DNA of 39,783 nt from HRBIN12 sp964640965 (lineage in GTDB: Bacteria; Actinomycetota; UBA4738; HRBIN12). Of the stretch, positions 32,868 through 39,783 are shown piece by piece. A program made the translations under genes and the position numbers. The notes under the pieces were generated by a model that saw only the letters and a list, made by a program, of their open reading frames with translations, made no database searches and had not been told where the DNA came from. The stretch lies in the NCBI GenBank assembly GCA_964640965.1, contig CAZXJB010000004.1, positions 1 to 39,783 of the forward strand, written 5' to 3'. Within the stretch, counting starts at the first letter, position 1, and each line of letters opens with the position of its first letter.

Positions 32868-33256
32868 GCCCTCCCCCCGGTGAGCGCCTCGAGCGCCGCC
32901 ACCCGCCGCTCGAAGAGCCGGATCTCGCGCTGCAGGCGCGGCACGAGCCAGCGCTCGGTCATCGCGATCTCGCGCCCGCGCATCCGCGCGGCTCGCTCGA
33001 GCTCCTCCGCCCGCCGGGCCCGCTCGTGGATCTCGGAGCGGGAGACCGGCTCGGCGCCCAGGACCGCCCGCAGCGCCCGCCGCAGCTCCTCGTCGGCCGC
33101 AGCGGTGCGCTCCGCGAGGAGGTCGACGGCGCCCGAGAGCAGCAGGTAGGCGGTCTCGGGAGCGTCAGCCGTCTCCACGGGCACCGGGAGGGTGGGGACC
33201 TCGTCCGGGTCCCGGGTCAGGACCTCGGCGACGGCGAGGAATCGCTCGGCGGTCAT
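32864..33256 (-). CDS. Helical/coiled-coil protein of unknown function (operon gene 2)
   Basis: This 130-residue protein is almost all helix: a front segment (ERFLAVAEVLTRDPDEVPTLPVPVE), then AYLLLSGAVDLLAERTAAADEELRRALRAVLG, then a long charged helix ending IRLFERRVAALEALTGGRA. ATG 33256 overlaps the dynamin-like gene stop by four bases. I recognise no family. Length and composition resemble the neighbouring coiled-coil protein, so the two may pair. Confidence 0.75.
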   Translation of the reverse strand: MTAERFLAVAEVLTRDPDEVPTLPVPVETADAPETAYLLLSGAVDLLAERTAAADEELRRALRAVLGAEPVSRSEIHERARRAEELERAARMRGREIAMTERWLVPRLQREIRLFERRVAALEALTGGRA

Positions 33257-34936
33257 CCGGTCCCCTCCGCGAGCCCGCTGAGTCGGCGGGCGAGCCCGTC
33301 CAGGCGCTCGCGCGCGGCCCGTGTCCCGGCGTCGACCGCTCCGCGGCCGTCCGTGTGCTCCAGCCTGCTCTGCTCCAGGCGCTGGGCGAGGTCGTAGCGG
33401 AGGCGTCCGCAGTGCTTGTCCACGGCCTCGCGGATGTGCTCGTCCATGTCCCGAAGGACCAGCCGGCGTGCGGTCTCGGTGGGCAGGAAGCGTCGGACGT
33501 CGGGGAGGATCGAGTCGATGATCGTGGGGATCTCGAAGAAGGAGTACGAGAACCGGGAGTCGGCGGCCAGGCTCACGTCCGTCGGGGGTGCCACGAGGTC
33601 GATGCCGAGGATCCCGCCGACGAGCCCGGTGGTCTCGGCGACGAGGGCCTGGGCGCGCTCGACGAACCGCGCGGTCGTGGCGCGGAAGCGATCCGCGAGC
33701 GCGCGCTCCTGCGCCAGCCGCCAGCCGTCGATCTCCTCGCGGAGGATCCGCTCGGTGAGGTCGCGGAGACCTCACGCGAGGGGCGGCCGGGGTGCCGCTC
33801 GAGCTCCCGACGCACCTCGGCCCGCAGGCGGTCCTCGGTCCGCCGCCGCAGGCGCTCGAGCTCCTCCTGGAGGCCCGCGATCACGCGGCGCGTCTCGGCC
33901 TCGAGCAGCGGGCGGAGGTCGCCGCGGGCCAGGCGGACCCGCTCGGAGACCTCCTCCATGCGCCGGCGGGCCTCGGCTCGTTCGGCGGCCGAGAGCGCGA
34001 GCGCGCGCTCCTCGATGTCGATGGCGTTGCGCTCGTCGGCGCAGAGCGCGAGCGCGCGCCGGGCGACCGAACGCAGGATCGTCGCCCCCTTCTCCCGGAG
34101 GAGGAAGGCGCGGAGGTCCCGCTCGAAGGCCTCGAAGCCCGAGGCGGCGAGCGCCGCCGGATCGCCCGCGGCCTTGGCCTCCAACGCGAGCCGGGCCTGA
34201 TCGGGTAGACGCGGACGGGGCGCCCCACGGCCTCCGCGAGCACGCTCTCGGTGAAGGCGATCGCCTCCGCGAGGTCGGCCTCGGCGAGGTAGTCGATCTT
34301 GTTCAGCACGAAGAACACGCGCCCGGCGTGCTCGCGGACCTCCCGGAGGAAGTCGAGCTCGGACCCTGAGACCGGCGGATCCACCGAGGTGAGGAAGAAC
34401 GCGACGTCGGCCTCGGGCCGAACCGACGGGCCGCGTCGGTGTTGTGGCGGTAGACGCTCCCCCCGGGGGTGTCCACGAGGAAGACGCCGTCGCGGAGGTC
34501 CTCGGCGGGGTTAGGACAGGAGCGCGCGCTCGACGCGGAGGTGGTTCCCGGGGTTCTCCCGCTCGGTGATGTAGCGCGGAAGCTCATCGGGCCGGACGGT
34601 GCGCACGCGGCCGTCGGACAAGCGCACCTCGGCGCGGGGCTCGGGGCCCCAGGTCACCGCCGTCACGATCGAGGTGAGGGGGATCGCGGCCGTCGGGAGG
34701 ACGGGGGCACCGAGCAGCGCGTTCACGAAGGTGGTCTTGCCGCGCTTGAACTCGCCGACGACGACCGCGTGGAAGCGGTTCTCGCGGAGCTTCGCGTCGA
34801 GCCCGGCGACCGCGCCGGCCAGGCGCCCGCCGTCGCGCTCCCGGGCGAAGTCGCCCAGCTCTCCGAGCAGCGATCGCAGCCGCTCGCGCTCCTCGGCGAA
34901 GGTCCCTTGGATCGTCGCTCCCACCGTGGCTCCCAC
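33253..34936 (-). pseudogene. Dynamin-like GTPase, reading frame broken by four single-base indels (possibly sequence error)
   Basis: Pieced together, this encodes a bacterial dynamin-like protein of about 560 residues. It has P-loop GEFKRGKTTFVNALLG, switch-type LPTAAIPLTSIVTAVTWG, G3 LVDTPG, G4 VLNKIDYL, then a long helical stalk to SGLAEGTG. Similarity hops frames four times: near 34511 (one extra base creating a TAA), near 34420, near 34197 and near 33765 (each one base short). Both sides of each break keep clean family sequence. Dynamin-like proteins use GTP to reshape or fuse membranes. GTG 34936 is the likely start; TATACT (35000-35005) lies 63 bases upstream. It heads the six-gene operon. 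I cannot rule out a true pseudogene. Confidence 0.8.
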
Positions 34937-34999
34937 GCGTCGCCGGTAGGAGCCATCAGCTCGGTGAGCGGTTCCGGGCGGGCCCCATCGCCCATCGGA

Positions 35000-35005
35000 A
35001 GTATA
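35000..35005 (-). promoter_or_regulatory. -10 box of the dynamin-led operon
   Basis: Minus-strand TATACT, one base from consensus, lies between the DUF190 gene and the dynamin-like gene. CTGACC (35022-35027), 16 bases upstream, is a weak -35 candidate. It implies an operon promoter separate from the DUF190 gene. Confidence 0.5.
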
Positions 35006-35023
35006 GGGGGCCGGCAGGCTCGG

Positions 35024-35368
35024 TCAGGTCGTCGGCGGCGAGCCCCGGTAGGTGATGATGTGCGCCTCCTCGACCGTCACCAGCCCGTCCCCGACCATCT
35101 CGTCGAGGATCGGGAGGAGCTGGTCGATCCGCTCCTCGGTGTCCACCACCTCGATCACGATCGGGAGATCCTCCGAGAGCCGCAGGATCCGGGTGGTGTG
35201 CAGGCGGGAGCTCGCGCCGTAGCCCTCGATGCCGCGGATCACGGTGGCGCCGGCGAGGTGCTCCTCGCGGATGCGCTCCACGATGGCCTGGTACAGGGGC
35301 TTGCCGTGGTAGGTGTCGCTCTCGCCGATGAACACCCGGACCAGCTTGCCCTCGCCCTCGAGCTTCAC
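35024..35368 (-). CDS. DUF190 (PII-like) protein
   Basis: This 114-residue protein starts at GTG 35368, chosen for GGGAGGTGG just upstream. The family pattern is clear: KLVRVFIGESDTYHGKPLYQAIVERIREEHLAGATVIRGIEGYGASS, then LPIVIEVVDTEERIDQLLPILDEMV. DUF190/COG1993 proteins have a PII-like ferredoxin fold and are often encoded next to crcB fluoride-channel genes, as here, where crcB begins divergently 77 bases away. A role in fluoride handling or channel regulation is inferred from that link. Confidence 0.9.
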   Translation of the reverse strand: MKLEGEGKLVRVFIGESDTYHGKPLYQAIVERIREEHLAGATVIRGIEGYGASSRLHTTRILRLSEDLPIVIEVVDTEERIDQLLPILDEMVGDGLVTVEEAHIITYRGSPPTT

Positions 35369-35445
35369 GTCGCCACCTCCCAGCCGGCTGCGCGGCCATG
35401 GTACGCCGCAGCCGTCCCCGAGGCCGTCCCCTAGCATGGGGCCTC

Positions 35446-35861
35446 GTGTCCGGACGGAGACGGCTCGGGGTGGTCGCGGCGGTGGCGCTCGGCGGGGCGA
35501 TCGGGACGCTCGGGCGGTACGCGCTCGAGCTCCGGCTCGCGCCCGCCGATCCGGCCGTGCTCCCGGTGGTCACCCTCGGCATCAACCTCGCGGGTGCGTT
35601 GCTGCTCGGGGCCCTGATGACGCTGATCCTCGAGGTCTGGCCGCCCACCCGGCTGGCGAGACCGTTCCTCGCGATCGGCCTCATCGGCGCGTTCACGACG
35701 ATGTCGAGCTTCGCCCTGGAGACCGTCCGGATGCTGGGGGCCGGTGCGGTGCTCGGGGCGTTCGTCTACGTCGGCCTCTCCCTCGAGGGCTCACCGCGGT
35801 GCTGCTCGGGGCGGTCGTGGCCCGGTTCGTGACGGCGCCCCGTCGCCGGGGACCCCGATGA
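35446..35861 (+). pseudogene. crcB: CrcB/Fluc fluoride channel subunit 1, with a single-base frameshift near its end
   Basis: From GTG 35446 the product has Fluc features: GGAIGTLGRYALE near the start, LGINLAGALLLGALM and IGLIGAFTTMSSFALET with the central polar track, and four membrane segments. After VYVGLSLEG the frame runs into a stop at 35830-35832. In the +1 frame the protein continues LTAVLLGAVVARFVTAPRRRG and ends at 35861, exactly overlapping the ATG of the second crcB. A one-base deletion near 35785-35791 explains this. TAGCAT (35432-35437) lies eight bases ahead of the start. Fluc channels export fluoride; paired genes usually form heterodimers. Confidence 0.82.
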
Positions 35862-36229
35862 TGCTTGCGCTCGGTGTCGCGGTCGCCGGGGGAGCCGGCG
35901 CCGTGTGCCGCTACCTCCAGGACGGCGCGGTCCAGGAGCGATGGCGCGGGCCGTTCCCCGCGGGCACGTTCGCGGTGAACGTCTCCGGGGCGCTCGTCCT
36001 CGGCCTGGTCGCCGGGGCCCTTGGGTCGCGGCCGGGGCTCGCCTGGGTGAGGACGGTCCTGGGTGTGGGGTTCGCGGGCGGGTTCACCACCTTCGCCACG
36101 CTGATGTTCGAGACGGCGGCGCTCCTGCGGGACGGGGCGTGGGCGTACGGCCTCGGCAGCGCCGCCGCCAACGTCCTGGGCTCGCTGCTCGCGGTCGCCC
36201 TCGGCCTCGCGCTCGGGCGCGCGCTGTGA
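35858..36229 (+). CDS. crcB: CrcB/Fluc fluoride channel subunit 2
   Basis: This 123-residue protein has four membrane segments. Motifs are GGAGAVCRYLQDGAVQ, FPAGTFAVNVSGALVLGLVAGAL (the central Asn) and GFAGGFTTFATLMFETAAL (the FTTF phenylalanine track that lines the fluoride path). It probably forms a dual-topology heterodimer with subunit 1. The start (ATG 35858, or 35861) overlaps the frame-corrected stop of subunit 1, supporting both the operon and the frameshift interpretation. Confidence 0.92.
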   Translation: MMLALGVAVAGGAGAVCRYLQDGAVQERWRGPFPAGTFAVNVSGALVLGLVAGALGSRPGLAWVRTVLGVGFAGGFTTFATLMFETAALLRDGAWAYGLGSAAANVLGSLLAVALGLALGRAL

Positions 36230-36262
36230 GGGAAGCCGCAGGTCGCGGCACGGCCGTTCACC

Positions 36263-36268
36263 TATACT
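36263..36268 (+). promoter_or_regulatory. -10 box of the pyrophosphatase gene
   Basis: TATACT (five of six consensus) in an AT-rich patch 73 bases before the TTG start. The leader of roughly 65 bases contains the ribosome site GAGGAGG at 36327-36333. No clear -35 is seen. Confidence 0.5.
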
Positions 36269-36341
36269 GCTCCGGGTCCGCGCCCGAGCTCACCGCGGCT
36301 CGGCCCGTTCCCCTGAACGCTCGACCGAGGAGGTTCCAACG

Positions 36342-38600
36342 TTGTTCGGGATCCTGGCTCAGGAGGGCGGTCCGATCCGGGCCGTCTTCGGCGCCTTCGA
36401 GGACAGGGCGCTGTGGGTGGTGCTCGTGATCGCGCTGCTCGCGCTCGCCTTCGCCTACTACCTCGTGCGGGAGGTGCTCGCCGCTCCCGAGGGGACGCCG
36501 AAGATGCGGGAGATCGCCGCGGCGATCCAGCTCGGCGCGAGGGCGTACCTCAACCGGCAGTTCCGGACGCTCGGGATCTTCCTCGGCCTGCTCACCGTGG
36601 TGCTGTTCTTCGCCCTGCCGGTGCCGAAGGACGCGTCGCACGGCGACCTGTTCATCCGGATCGGGCGCTCCCTCGCCTTCATCCTCGGCGCGGGGTTCTC
36701 GGCCGTGACGGGGTACACCGGGATGTGGCTCGCCGTCCGGGCGAACGTACGCACGGCCAACGCGGCCCGCGAGAGCGGGCTGCGTCGGGCCCTGAAGATC
36801 GCGTTCCGTGCCGGCGGCGTCGCCGGCATGTTCACGGTGGGGCTCGGGCTGCTCGGCGCCACCGTGATCCTCCTCGTCTACAAGGCCGACGCCACGAGCG
36901 TGCTGGTCGGGTTCGGGTTCGGCGGCGCGCTCCTCGCCATGTTCATGCGGGTGGGCGGCGGCATCTACACGAAGGCCGCGGACGTGGGCGCGGACCTCGT
37001 CGGCAAGGTGGAGCAGGGGATCCCCGAGGACGACCCCCGCAACGCGGCCACGATCGCCGACAACGTCGGCGACAACGTGGGGGACTGCGCCGGGATGGCG
37101 GCCGACCTGTTCGAGTCCTACGAGGTCACGCTCGTCGCCTCGCTCATCCTCGGCGCGGCGGCGTTCGCCGGCTCCGAGGTCGGCGCGATCGCCGGCGTGA
37201 TGTTCCCGCTGTTCGTCCGGGCCGTCGGCGTGATCACCTCGATCATCGGCATCGTGTCGGTCACCCCGCGCAGCGACGACGAGCACGGGATGAAGGCGAT
37301 CAACCGCGGGTTCTTCATCTCGGCCGCGATCTCGGCCGCGGCGGTGTTCGTGATCGCCGGCATCTACATGAAGGACCTGCGGCCGGGGGTCGCCGTGCTG
37401 TTCGGCCTCATCCTCGCGAGCGTGATCCAGATCCTCACGCAGTACTTCACCGACACCAAGTACAAGCCGGTCCGCGAGATCGCCGAGGCCACGCAGACCG
37501 GGCCGGCGACGACGATCCTCTCCGGCTTCGCCGTGGGCCTGGAGTCGACGGTCTGGGCGATCCTCGTGATCGCCGCAGCCGTCGCCGGCGCCTTCCTCCT
37601 CGGCGACACCACCGCCGAGGCGCTCTACTTCATCTCGCTCACCGGGATGGGGATGCTCACGACGGTCGGCGTGATCGTCTCGATGGACACCTACGGCCCG
37701 GTCTCGGACAACGCCCAGGGGATCGCCGAGATGTCGGGCGAGTTCGAGGGGCGCCCCGCGCAGGTCCTCGGGAGCCTGGACGCCGTCGGGAACTCCACGA
37801 AGGCCATCACCAAGGGCATGGCGATCGCCACCGCGGTCATCGCGGCGACCTCGCTGTTCGGCTCCTTCGAGGAGGCGTTGAAGGAGGCCGGGTTCGAGTT
37901 CCTCGGCATCCGCGTGGACCGGCCGGAGGTGCTGATCGGCCTGCTGGTCGGCGGGGCGGTGGCCTTCCTGTTCTCTTCGCTCGCGATCCGGGCGGTCGGC
38001 CGCGCGGCGGCGCAGGTCGTGGTCGAGGTGCGGAACCAGTTCCGCGAGCACCCGGGGATCATGACCTTCGAGGAGAAGCCGGACTACGCGCGCGTCGTGG
38101 ACATCTGCACGAAGACCTCGCTGCGCGAGCTCATGACGCCGGGCCTGCTCGCCGTCCTCTCGCCGGTCTTCGTGGGGTTCGCCTTCGGCGCTGAGGCGCT
38201 CGGGGCCTTCCTCGCCGGGGCCATCCTGACCGGGCAGCTGCTCGCGGTCATGCTCGCGAACTCCGGCGGCGCGTGGGACAACGCGAAGAAGTACATCGAG
38301 GAGGGCCACTACGGGGGCAAGGGGTCGGACCAGCACAAGGCGGCGGTGATCGGCGACACGGTCGGGGACCCATTCAAGGACACCGCGGGGCCGGCCCTGA
38401 ACCCGCTCATCAAGGTGATGAACCTCGTCTCGCTGCTCATCGCGGCGCTCGTGGTGGACTGGAGCGACCAGACCGGGGTGCGGATCGTCGTGGGCGCCCT
38501 CGCGGCGGCCGTCATCGCCGCGGCCGTGTGGATCTCGAAGTCCCGCAAGCGCGAGTCCATGGTGGAGGAGCTCGAGCGCGAGATCGCGACGGCGCGGTAG
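36342..38600 (+). CDS. hppA: K+-independent membrane proton-pumping pyrophosphatase
   Basis: This 752-residue protein has about 16 membrane segments. The pyrophosphate-binding signature DVGADLVGKVEQGIPEDDPRNAATIADNVGDNVGD lies near residue 211, and the second acidic cluster GGAWDNAKKYIEEG...GDTVGDPFKDTAGPALNPLIK near 643. The diagnostic segment GNSTKAITKG has Lys and, three residues on, Thr, which marks the K+-independent H+-pumping class (K+-dependent enzymes have Ala at both positions). It hydrolyses PPi to pump protons. The start is TTG at 36342, set by GAGGAGG eight bases before; no ATG or GTG is suitable. Confidence 0.95.
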   Translation: MFGILAQEGGPIRAVFGAFEDRALWVVLVIALLALAFAYYLVREVLAAPEGTPKMREIAAAIQLGARAYLNRQFRTLGIFLGLLTVVLFFALPVPKDASHGDLFIRIGRSLAFILGAGFSAVTGYTGMWLAVRANVRTANAARESGLRRALKIAFRAGGVAGMFTVGLGLLGATVILLVYKADATSVLVGFGFGGALLAMFMRVGGGIYTKAADVGADLVGKVEQGIPEDDPRNAATIADNVGDNVGDCAGMAADLFESYEVTLVASLILGAAAFAGSEVGAIAGVMFPLFVRAVGVITSIIGIVSVTPRSDDEHGMKAINRGFFISAAISAAAVFVIAGIYMKDLRPGVAVLFGLILASVIQILTQYFTDTKYKPVREIAEATQTGPATTILSGFAVGLESTVWAILVIAAAVAGAFLLGDTTAEALYFISLTGMGMLTTVGVIVSMDTYGPVSDNAQGIAEMSGEFEGRPAQVLGSLDAVGNSTKAITKGMAIATAVIAATSLFGSFEEALKEAGFEFLGIRVDRPEVLIGLLVGGAVAFLFSSLAIRAVGRAAAQVVVEVRNQFREHPGIMTFEEKPDYARVVDICTKTSLRELMTPGLLAVLSPVFVGFAFGAEALGAFLAGAILTGQLLAVMLANSGGAWDNAKKYIEEGHYGGKGSDQHKAAVIGDTVGDPFKDTAGPALNPLIKVMNLVSLLIAALVVDWSDQTGVRIVVGALAAAVIAAAVWISKSRKRESMVEELEREIATAR

Positions 38601-38613
38601 CCTCGCAGCCGGC

Positions 38614-38982
38614 ATGGGGGTCCTCGAGGGGGTCCGTCGCTTCCTCCACCGGATCGCGGAGAGCGACGAGGAGCGGCTGCGGGAGGAGATCCTCGCCTGG
38701 GCCTCGAAGGTCCCGGGGGCGGTGCGGATCGCCGATGCGCCGATGCGCACGCGGGTGCGGCTGGCCGGGGTGGTGAAGCGGATCACGGTCCACCCCGAGC
38801 ACGGCCTCGAGGCGCTGGAGGCCGTGCTCACCGACGGCAGCGGGGAGGTCTCGGTCCTGTGGATGGGTCGACGCACGATCCCCGGCCTCACCCTCGGCGC
38901 CCGGCTCGTCGTGGAGGGCGTGATCGGGGAGCACCGGCACGGCCGGCGGATGGTGAATCCGGGCTTCGAGTTCAGCCCCTGA
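38614..38982 (+). CDS. Small OB-fold protein
   Basis: This 122-residue protein has an N-terminal helix followed by an OB-fold: TRVRLAGVVKRITVHPEHGLEALEAVLTDGSGEVSVLWMGRRTIPGLTLGARLVVEGVIG. This has the strand pattern of nucleic-acid-binding OB domains (RecJ/DNA-polymerase-III-alpha-like). It starts 13 bases after hppA, without a ribosome site; TAGCCT at 38598-38603 lies ten bases upstream, so it may have its own leaderless transcript. Function unknown; nucleic acid binding is inferred. Confidence 0.8.
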   Translation: MGVLEGVRRFLHRIAESDEERLREEILAWASKVPGAVRIADAPMRTRVRLAGVVKRITVHPEHGLEALEAVLTDGSGEVSVLWMGRRTIPGLTLGARLVVEGVIGEHRHGRRMVNPGFEFSP

Positions 38983-39028
38983 GCCGTCTCGGAGCGAGCC
39001 TCGACCGTGGCCTCGACCGGAACCTCGG

Positions 39029-39054
39029 GGGACTAGTCAAGTCTGACTAGTCCC
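39029..39054. promoter_or_regulatory. 26-base palindrome upstream of the secreted repeat protein
   Basis: Two perfect 11-base arms, GGGACTAGTCA and TGACTAGTCCC, flank AGTC. The site ends 17 bases before the ATG at 39072 and just upstream of a -10-like TACGTT (39062-39067), so it covers the -35 region. It looks like an operator for a dimeric regulator. Hairpin formation is a weaker alternative because the transcript would start after it. Regulator unknown. Confidence 0.7.
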
Positions 39055-39071
39055 GTGCCGATACGTTCGGC

Positions 39072-39783
39072 ATGAACAAGCTCATCAGAACCCTCATCAC
39101 GGCGCTGGCGGCGGTCGTCGTCGCCGGCACGGTCGCCTCGGCGGCCCCCTCGTTCCGCTCCGCGTTCGACGTGGACCCGGCGACCGAGGAGGTCTCCCCC
39201 TCCCCGGAGGTCTCCCCCGCTCCGGAGCCGAGCGAGTCCCCCGAGCCGACCGAGTCCCCCGAGGCGGAGCCGACCGAGGCGCCCTCGCCCGAGCCCAGCG
39301 AGACCTCCTCCCCCGAGACCCCCGAGGGCGATGACGTCGAGGGCGACCCGGCGGCTCCGGACTTCTCGGCCTGCGTCGGGCTCACCGGGCTCGAGAACGC
39401 GATCTGCCGCCACGAGGCGCTGCTCGCCCTGCAGCCGGAGAACCCGGGGCTCGCGAACGCCCTCGAGCACCTCATCGTGAACCTCGCCAAGCACGGAGAC
39501 GAGGGCACGACCGAGGAGGGCGCGACGGAGGACGGCGCGACCGAGGACGGCGCGACCGAGGACGGCGCGACCGAGGACGGCGCGACCGAGGACGGCGNNN
39601 NNNNNNNNNNNNNNNNNNNNNNNNNNNNNNNNNNNNNNNNNNNNNNNNNNNNNNNNNNNNNNNNNNNNNNNNNNNNNNNNNNNNNNNNNNNNNNNNNCGA
39701 CCGAGGACGGTTCGACCGACGGGGAGGCTCAGGCCTCGACCACCTCGTCCGCGTGCCCGGGCAAGAGCTGCGAGTCCCACGGC
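39072..39783 (+). CDS. Secreted acidic repeat protein (3' partial, interrupted by a gap)
   Basis: ATG 39072 opens a signal peptide MNKLIRTLITALAAVVVAGTVASAA with cleavage near AxA. Next comes a Ser/Pro/Glu-rich linker (PSPEVSPAPEPSESPEPTES). A short helical domain follows, with two cysteines (FSACVGLTGLENAICRHEALLALQPENPGLANALEHLIVNLAKHG). It then runs into tandem ATEDG pentapeptides. After the N-run the frame resumes as ATEDGSTDGEAQASTTSSACPGKSCESHG and leaves the window without a stop. It is an extracellular protein of unknown role; I recognise no family. The repeats probably form a stalk or linker. Confidence 0.75.
   Translation, partial: MNKLIRTLITALAAVVVAGTVASAAPSFRSAFDVDPATEEVSPSPEVSPAPEPSESPEPTESPEAEPTEAPSPEPSETSSPETPEGDDVEGDPAAPDFSACVGLTGLENAICRHEALLALQPENPGLANALEHLIVNLAKHGDEGTTEEGATEDGATEDGATEDGATEDGATEDGXXXXXXXXXXXXXXXXXXXXXXXXXXXXXXXXXXDRGRFDRRGGSGLDHLVRVPGQELRVPR
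39522..39596 (+). repeat. 15-base tandem repeat encoding ATEDG
   Basis: Five complete 15-base units precede the gap, the last four identical and the first differing at one third-codon base (ACG for ACC). A further partial unit is cut by the N-run and at least one more follows it. The real copy number is unknown. Confidence 0.92.
39598..39697. other. Scaffold gap of 100 Ns inside the tandem repeat
   Basis: The gap begins and ends within the ATEDG repeat, so the assembly probably broke because the repeat was longer than the reads. The placeholder length shifts the frame by one, which has no biological meaning. Confidence 0.97.

Noticed and set aside
35369..35445. Possible fluoride riboswitch ahead of crcB
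   Set aside because: The region is only 77 bases, lacks the conserved GAUGG and CUGAUG-type elements as I know them, and a TAGCAT box eight bases from the start leaves no room for a leader.
36258..38891. 877-codon minus-strand frame opposite the pyrophosphatase
   Set aside because: Its composition (His/Arg/Asp/Glu-rich) is that of a GC-rich shadow, and the plus-strand gene is unmistakable.
39598..39697. Frameshift in the secreted repeat protein across the N-run
   Set aside because: The 100-N length is a placeholder, so the apparent one-base shift has no meaning.

Overview
This is a very GC-rich, densely packed chromosomal segment, best read as an Actinomycetota genome fragment, probably from a metagenome or draft assembly. 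The evidence is GC-loving codon usage, many GTG/TTG starts, likely leaderless promoters with TAnnnT -10 boxes, an LCP-family protein, a PPOX/F420-type enzyme, MmpL- and DrrAB-type exporters, and DUF6062. Two 100-N scaffold gaps (9250-9349 and 39598-39697) interrupt genes. I see no rRNA, tRNA, CRISPR array, transposase, integrase or phage gene. No gene-free stretch exceeds 300 bases; the longest, 13305-13571, holds a large hairpin.

Layout. 1-1589: end of larC plus larE (nickel-pincer cofactor synthesis). 1617-3855: cupin, PPOX-type enzyme, FAD monooxygenase. 3863-4699: XRE regulator plus nucleotidyltransferase, resembling a toxin-antitoxin pair, with a palindrome over its promoter. 4709-8634 (minus): complete Pot-like ABC importer (binding lipoprotein, two permeases, ATPase). 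8834-11508: alkaline-phosphatase-superfamily protein (gapped), a shortened epimerase, a 44-aa membrane peptide and a small unknown protein; a direct repeat brackets the middle of this stretch. 11652-15176: unknown lipoprotein and a polysaccharide flippase. 15388-21520: an MmpL-type RND exporter converging on a MarR / MFS / ABC-2 exporter operon. 21587-24327: MrfA/Hrq1-like helicase coupled to a LOG-like protein. 24368-27430: CaCA exchanger, LCP protein and a membrane-anchored protein. 27543-30674: NhaA, CBS protein, ArsB/NhaD-type permease. 30714-34936 (minus): a six-gene operon led by a dynamin-like GTPase. 35024-36229: DUF190 protein and two CrcB/Fluc fluoride-channel genes. 36342-38982: K+-independent proton pyrophosphatase and an OB-fold protein. 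39072-end: a secreted repeat protein running off the window.

How genes work together. Several operons use exact 4-base stop/start overlaps, implying translational coupling: the Pot permeases, MarR-MFS-DrrA-DrrB, helicase-LOG, CBS-ArsB, and the dynamin operon, where all five junctions are of this type. The dynamin operon (dynamin-like GTPase, two coiled-coil proteins, histidine phosphatase, zinc-ribbon/HEAT protein, DUF6062) is the best candidate for an undescribed system. As given, its GTPase reading frame is broken by four single-base indels, and a fifth lies in the nearby crcB gene. Because protein similarity continues cleanly across every break, local sequence error is more likely than decay.
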